Below, piece after piece: positions 63,001-64,000 of a stretch of 64,000 nt of DNA (within the stretch, counting starts at the first letter, position 1; each line of letters opens with the position of its first letter). Made by a program: the position numbers and the translations under genes. The stretch spans positions 3,844,001-3,908,000 of the forward strand of contig CAWFMF010000004.1 of the NCBI GenBank assembly GCA_963816985.1, in the 5' to 3' direction. The notes beneath the pieces were generated by a model. The model saw nothing but the letters and a program-made list of their open reading frames with translations. It searched no databases and had not been told where the DNA came from. The DNA is from JAIVJM01 sp963816985 (GTDB lineage Bacteria > Acidobacteriota > Blastocatellia > Pyrinomonadales > Pyrinomonadaceae).

Positions 63001-64000
63001 CCGGCGCTCGTCGGCGGTGAGGATTACTGCGTGCAGGTGACGAGCGGGGTGAAGGACGACACGGGCCTTGCGCTCGACTCGGGGGCCGCGACCGAAGGCG
63101 GCGCGCCGCTCCCCGTCAAGAGTTGCTTCCGCACCTTCGAGGGGCTGTTGCTGACGCCGAACCCCGTCCCCGATCAAGGCGACCGCATCGCCGTCGCCGG
63201 GCAGTACGCCGTCACCACCTATCAGGAGTCTCAAGGCCGCTTCAAACTGAGCGTCTACGACATCAGCGAGCCGCACGCGCCCGCACGCGCCGGGAGTCTG
63301 ACGCTCCCGCAGTGGGCGTGGGGGTTGACGGCGGTCGAAGATCAGGCGTTGAACGTTGACGGCGAGGTCTACTCGCGCTTCGCCGTCGTCACCACCTCTT
63401 CGCCCTCGCCCAACCAACTCACCACACCCGCCAACCTCTGGATCATTGACCTCAGGGACGTGGCCGCGCCGAAGATTGCCGGAGTGGCCTCGCTCTATCT
63501 GCCGATTCAGGAGCCTGCGCTGCCGCACTCGGTGCGCGTCCTCGGCGGGCGCGCCTACGTCGGCAACATCACGGTGCGCGGCGTGATGGCCGTAGACCTC
63601 GCGCAAGCCATCAGGCTCTACAAGAACGGGCTGGGACGCCTCCCCGACGCGCCCAAAATCACGCCGGACGCGCAGGCCGTGATGCCGATGGCGGGCTACG
63701 CCCACGCGGCCAAGAAGCAGTCCATCCAGTTCGAGGAGGCACTAGATAAGCCGTCGTCGGCCATCGGCATTGACGTGCTCACGCAGTCGGTGCTGGCCCC
63801 CGGTTTTCAGGGCATGAAGATTGGCGGCACGATGCCCGTCGTCTACGCCGCCGACTCGGTGAGGAAGCGACTGGTGACGGTCGGCGTCCCCGAACACATG
63901 GACGGCCTCAACCGCCTCGTCGGCCCCGACCACAACGCCGACGACCGCGTTCTCGACCGCACTCAACTCGCGCCCGACGGGATGCCCCGCGCCGTGCGCG
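57025..64000 (+). CDS. Giant secreted Ig-like / propeller protein (3' end outside window)
   Basis: An uninterrupted frame from ATG 57025 to the window end gives over 2320 residues. The N-terminus is long and basic before a hydrophobic segment (TTQALVLLLLAQPGYTALGS), a signal peptide with an extended n-region; ATG 57043 is an alternative start. Then come three or four Ig-like modules (NIKITAPTDGLTTTDAAIVV, QLAITSPADGFITQAQTVTV, TVAFTSPANGAVVFTSTVEV; nt 57850-58980) and one carboxypeptidase-regulatory-like module (GVSGYVFDDSTGYPLPGVSA, nt 59250). Two SbsA-type Ig domains follow (AVSPVDGAVGIVASTPVTLT, 61020; LSITPADGSTDVDMTGDIRV, 62794), with LVIVD-type propeller repeats at the end (GQYAVTTYQESQGRFKLSVY, nt 63200 on). 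Exported or surface-bound; function unknown. Confidence 0.75.
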   Translation, partial: MKTRESMSSPIRQKHLGTRTRGAALITNALMQTARAALRAASPRRLRSVTTQALVLLLLAQPGYTALGSMRERATAHERQLVAAGAGKKGSPVSAGATDRKQPGGPQLTQVLWQVAKSRLPFDPAPLAQTFAGFWDSLAAAGRRALGGATPVSPQPTVQQAGVTTSLFGPRKFIRRKGAPINEIERFTLPPDFAGPFTFNVQNGEPQGSDRVSSATIRLNGVEIFGPSDFNQNVPTLSRTVNLQANNTLEVKLASAPSSFVIINVQGVRLDRTAPNIKITAPTDGLTTTDAAIVVSGTATDEGSDPTGVSGVFVNDQPAVHNAQTGTWSIANVALAVGTNRIKARAFDKAGNQSFAEINVTRTEPVSDTTRPQLAITSPADGFITQAQTVTVSGTVNDSEPNASGMAQVSVNGREAKRDVLAGTWTVADVPLEVGPNQLAARATDKAGNVSTQIINVTRNQSPPPDAQPPTVAFTSPANGAVVFTSTVEVTGTAVDEGASATGISRVLVNGAEVVYNAGNHTWVASSVALTEGDNLLVVEAEDAATPPNKSRAELHVTRRAVAAPQLSINNPQPGAVLSSATLTVAGEVTSGASDIPVTVLVNGEAANVAGGRYTRVVPLVDGSNTITATATDSLGQTAQASVTVISDAKAPTVSLSDLPAVVQPGGTYRIRAVASDNVGLEAVDFAVDEQTVTSVLSAPYEFDLTIPADAPPDRLISITAVARDLTGATAVDTAQTRVAGPSGVSGYVFDDSTGYPLPGVSASAAGGSAVLTTEAGVYSFVSATPHGLVRLTKDGYTPVERSYEGSSGAGTALFDARLTRLDATADKVPPTGGTASGDGGRLKVAFEPGVFQTETGVSVTSVGPQGLLNLLPFGWSPVPGAVVDVRVAGAAALFATPAHLTVVETKGLAPNTPLVLARYDEAQHVWVVVSASVLAGEGGALAAELPSGGQYAFLVADAGTTAPPTPVAGQALPSSPAAQPSALDSATATAGATPRTAVMSKEARSTILVVAKSPTKLPSGVSVEVTFEETYNLLSDANPLLVDRPTQDFVLYAYPAATTAEPNRLSAAFVVKPTREELTVAQLRSANVHVVIRSGRESTTGALVGAGGGTVTADGGAELIIGSGALIASTPVFLNPVFDTQSGPALPNGYEVVGALDVDLSGASLSSSATLTIPSDGGPSARVVVARMVAAGGQRAPSVVARAVLQDGKFVSTEAAPTVPSGVSLPGVRAGGRYLFIRVPEPFGYLMGVVTDAANAAPAASARVSTDRLPFINVTGADGRFVVLGAAGAATAGRNELIVASTVTDATGNAVATLGAQDATAEVGVSIVSAPLAVAAVSPVDGAVGIVASTPVTLTFSKPVAPASVTTSNLRLVTEAGNPVLGTVTVLAGNRVASFTPASALSGSTRYKVILSGTIQDLYGKPMGAGFESSFTTAAVILADDRLKQEQIRIGYPDAEGVATVLLPALSVPVGSVILALNNTSGGTVTTVAGHDSTVLKLFAQVGDEIMLIIRQPDGTEYRVAQAAYRRADGFTSVSENGGTVASDDGALVLQVPKGAITGQADIKMTPKTEADITAPRTGEMATTPVKGGVEIRAEGTFKCEKELHIELPAPPDMPEGEAIAFMKPRKITRDGQEIEVWEPITSGRVEKGKLKSNSPPFSGLVLVDLITWCYVFAPVQKRIIFGSVKERETNAPIDGALVLMTHQNFDPKVTILAGSMVNFTSKSGGYSFFDFTPSFQEGVNVTAIDDSSNRRGSTFAVPLTNNGDGYVEGRFVQGFAGFLVAKGNIILPKAVQEDGFKPPPALTAYGRQMQIEDKNDDSLFKLNVTPLGSPVRVYIVSNVPLTQISGKLVQTGLEPKELTWTPESSTIYYTDLKLSAEGSYTVTATGATANDPRSTSTINYNFICLRNPNTRPPLEGAPKVLSITPADGSTDVDMTGDIRVEFSEPVRGLVAGETIYVEGPSGKHGGTISSGGVEVKPDSTNVSSIIFRPAPALVGGEDYCVQVTSGVKDDTGLALDSGAATEGGAPLPVKSCFRTFEGLLLTPNPVPDQGDRIAVAGQYAVTTYQESQGRFKLSVYDISEPHAPARAGSLTLPQWAWGLTAVEDQALNVDGEVYSRFAVVTTSSPSPNQLTTPANLWIIDLRDVAAPKIAGVASLYLPIQEPALPHSVRVLGGRAYVGNITVRGVMAVDLAQAIRLYKNGLGRLPDAPKITPDAQAVMPMAGYAHAAKKQSIQFEEALDKPSSAIGIDVLTQSVLAPGFQGMKIGGTMPVVYAADSVRKRLVTVGVPEHMDGLNRLVGPDHNADDRVLDRTQLAPDGMPRAVR

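Overview
The window is a GC-rich, gene-dense stretch from a bacterium, most likely an acidobacterium (Blastocatellia-like). That placing is an inference from the base composition, the giant carboxypeptidase-regulatory-like secreted proteins, the standalone BTAD regulator and the style of the phage-tail-like cluster; there is no rRNA or tRNA gene to confirm it. Its centre (about 5.1-34.4 kb, with cargo and modification genes to 43.3 kb) is an extracellular contractile injection system (eCIS), a phage-tail-derived particle related to the Afp/PVC and cyanobacterial systems.

Layout. 0-5 kb is a flank: a truncated secreted-protein gene on the minus strand, a secreted amidohydrolase, an internally deleted IS6-type transposase relic, a 2OG-Fe(II) oxygenase-like gene and a BTAD-type transcriptional regulator. 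5.1-24 kb holds the structural genes, all on the plus strand with tiny gaps or overlaps: a small conserved protein, a Pvc16-like terminator (DUF4255), a frameshifted gene with a LamG-like insert, sheath 1, tube 1, sheath 2 (with an Fn3-like insert), tube 2, a LysM baseplate protein, a 55-aa DUF5908-like protein, a gpD-like hub, a gpV-like spike, a frameshifted protein with a C-terminal membrane segment, gp25, baseplate J and a tail-protein-I-like wedge protein. 24-30.3 kb holds a fibre-like protein, its adaptor-like neighbour, a Lys/Glu/Asp/Thr-repeat protein, an ATP-grasp-like companion and a true ATP-grasp ligase. 30.3-34.4 kb holds an uncharacterised protein and the AAA+ ATPase. 34.5-38.8 kb is a nuclease-type eCIS effector followed by a SUKH-like immunity gene. 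38.8-43.3 kb holds two multi-domain glycosyltransferases. 43.9-64 kb is two giant secreted proteins of carboxypeptidase-regulatory and Ig-like repeats; the second runs off the window.

The most unusual part is the fibre/ATP-grasp block. Two neighbouring proteins, the RADHTHG-repeat fibre and the Lys/Glu/Asp/Thr-repeat protein, end in the same 42-residue C-terminal tag. Each has a low-complexity Thr/Lys/Glu stretch upstream of the tag, and an ATP-grasp ligase pair follows directly. I infer that the ligase modifies these proteins, either by graspetide-like side-chain cross-links in the repeats or by RimK-like addition at the shared tail. This is testable and not proven by sequence.

Three genes (5979-7470, 16223-18242, 43903-56932) are each split by a +1 shift. 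Each is repaired by removing one base from a short G or C run, so consensus errors are as likely as real mutations. No recognisable PAAR tip or classical tape-measure gene was found.
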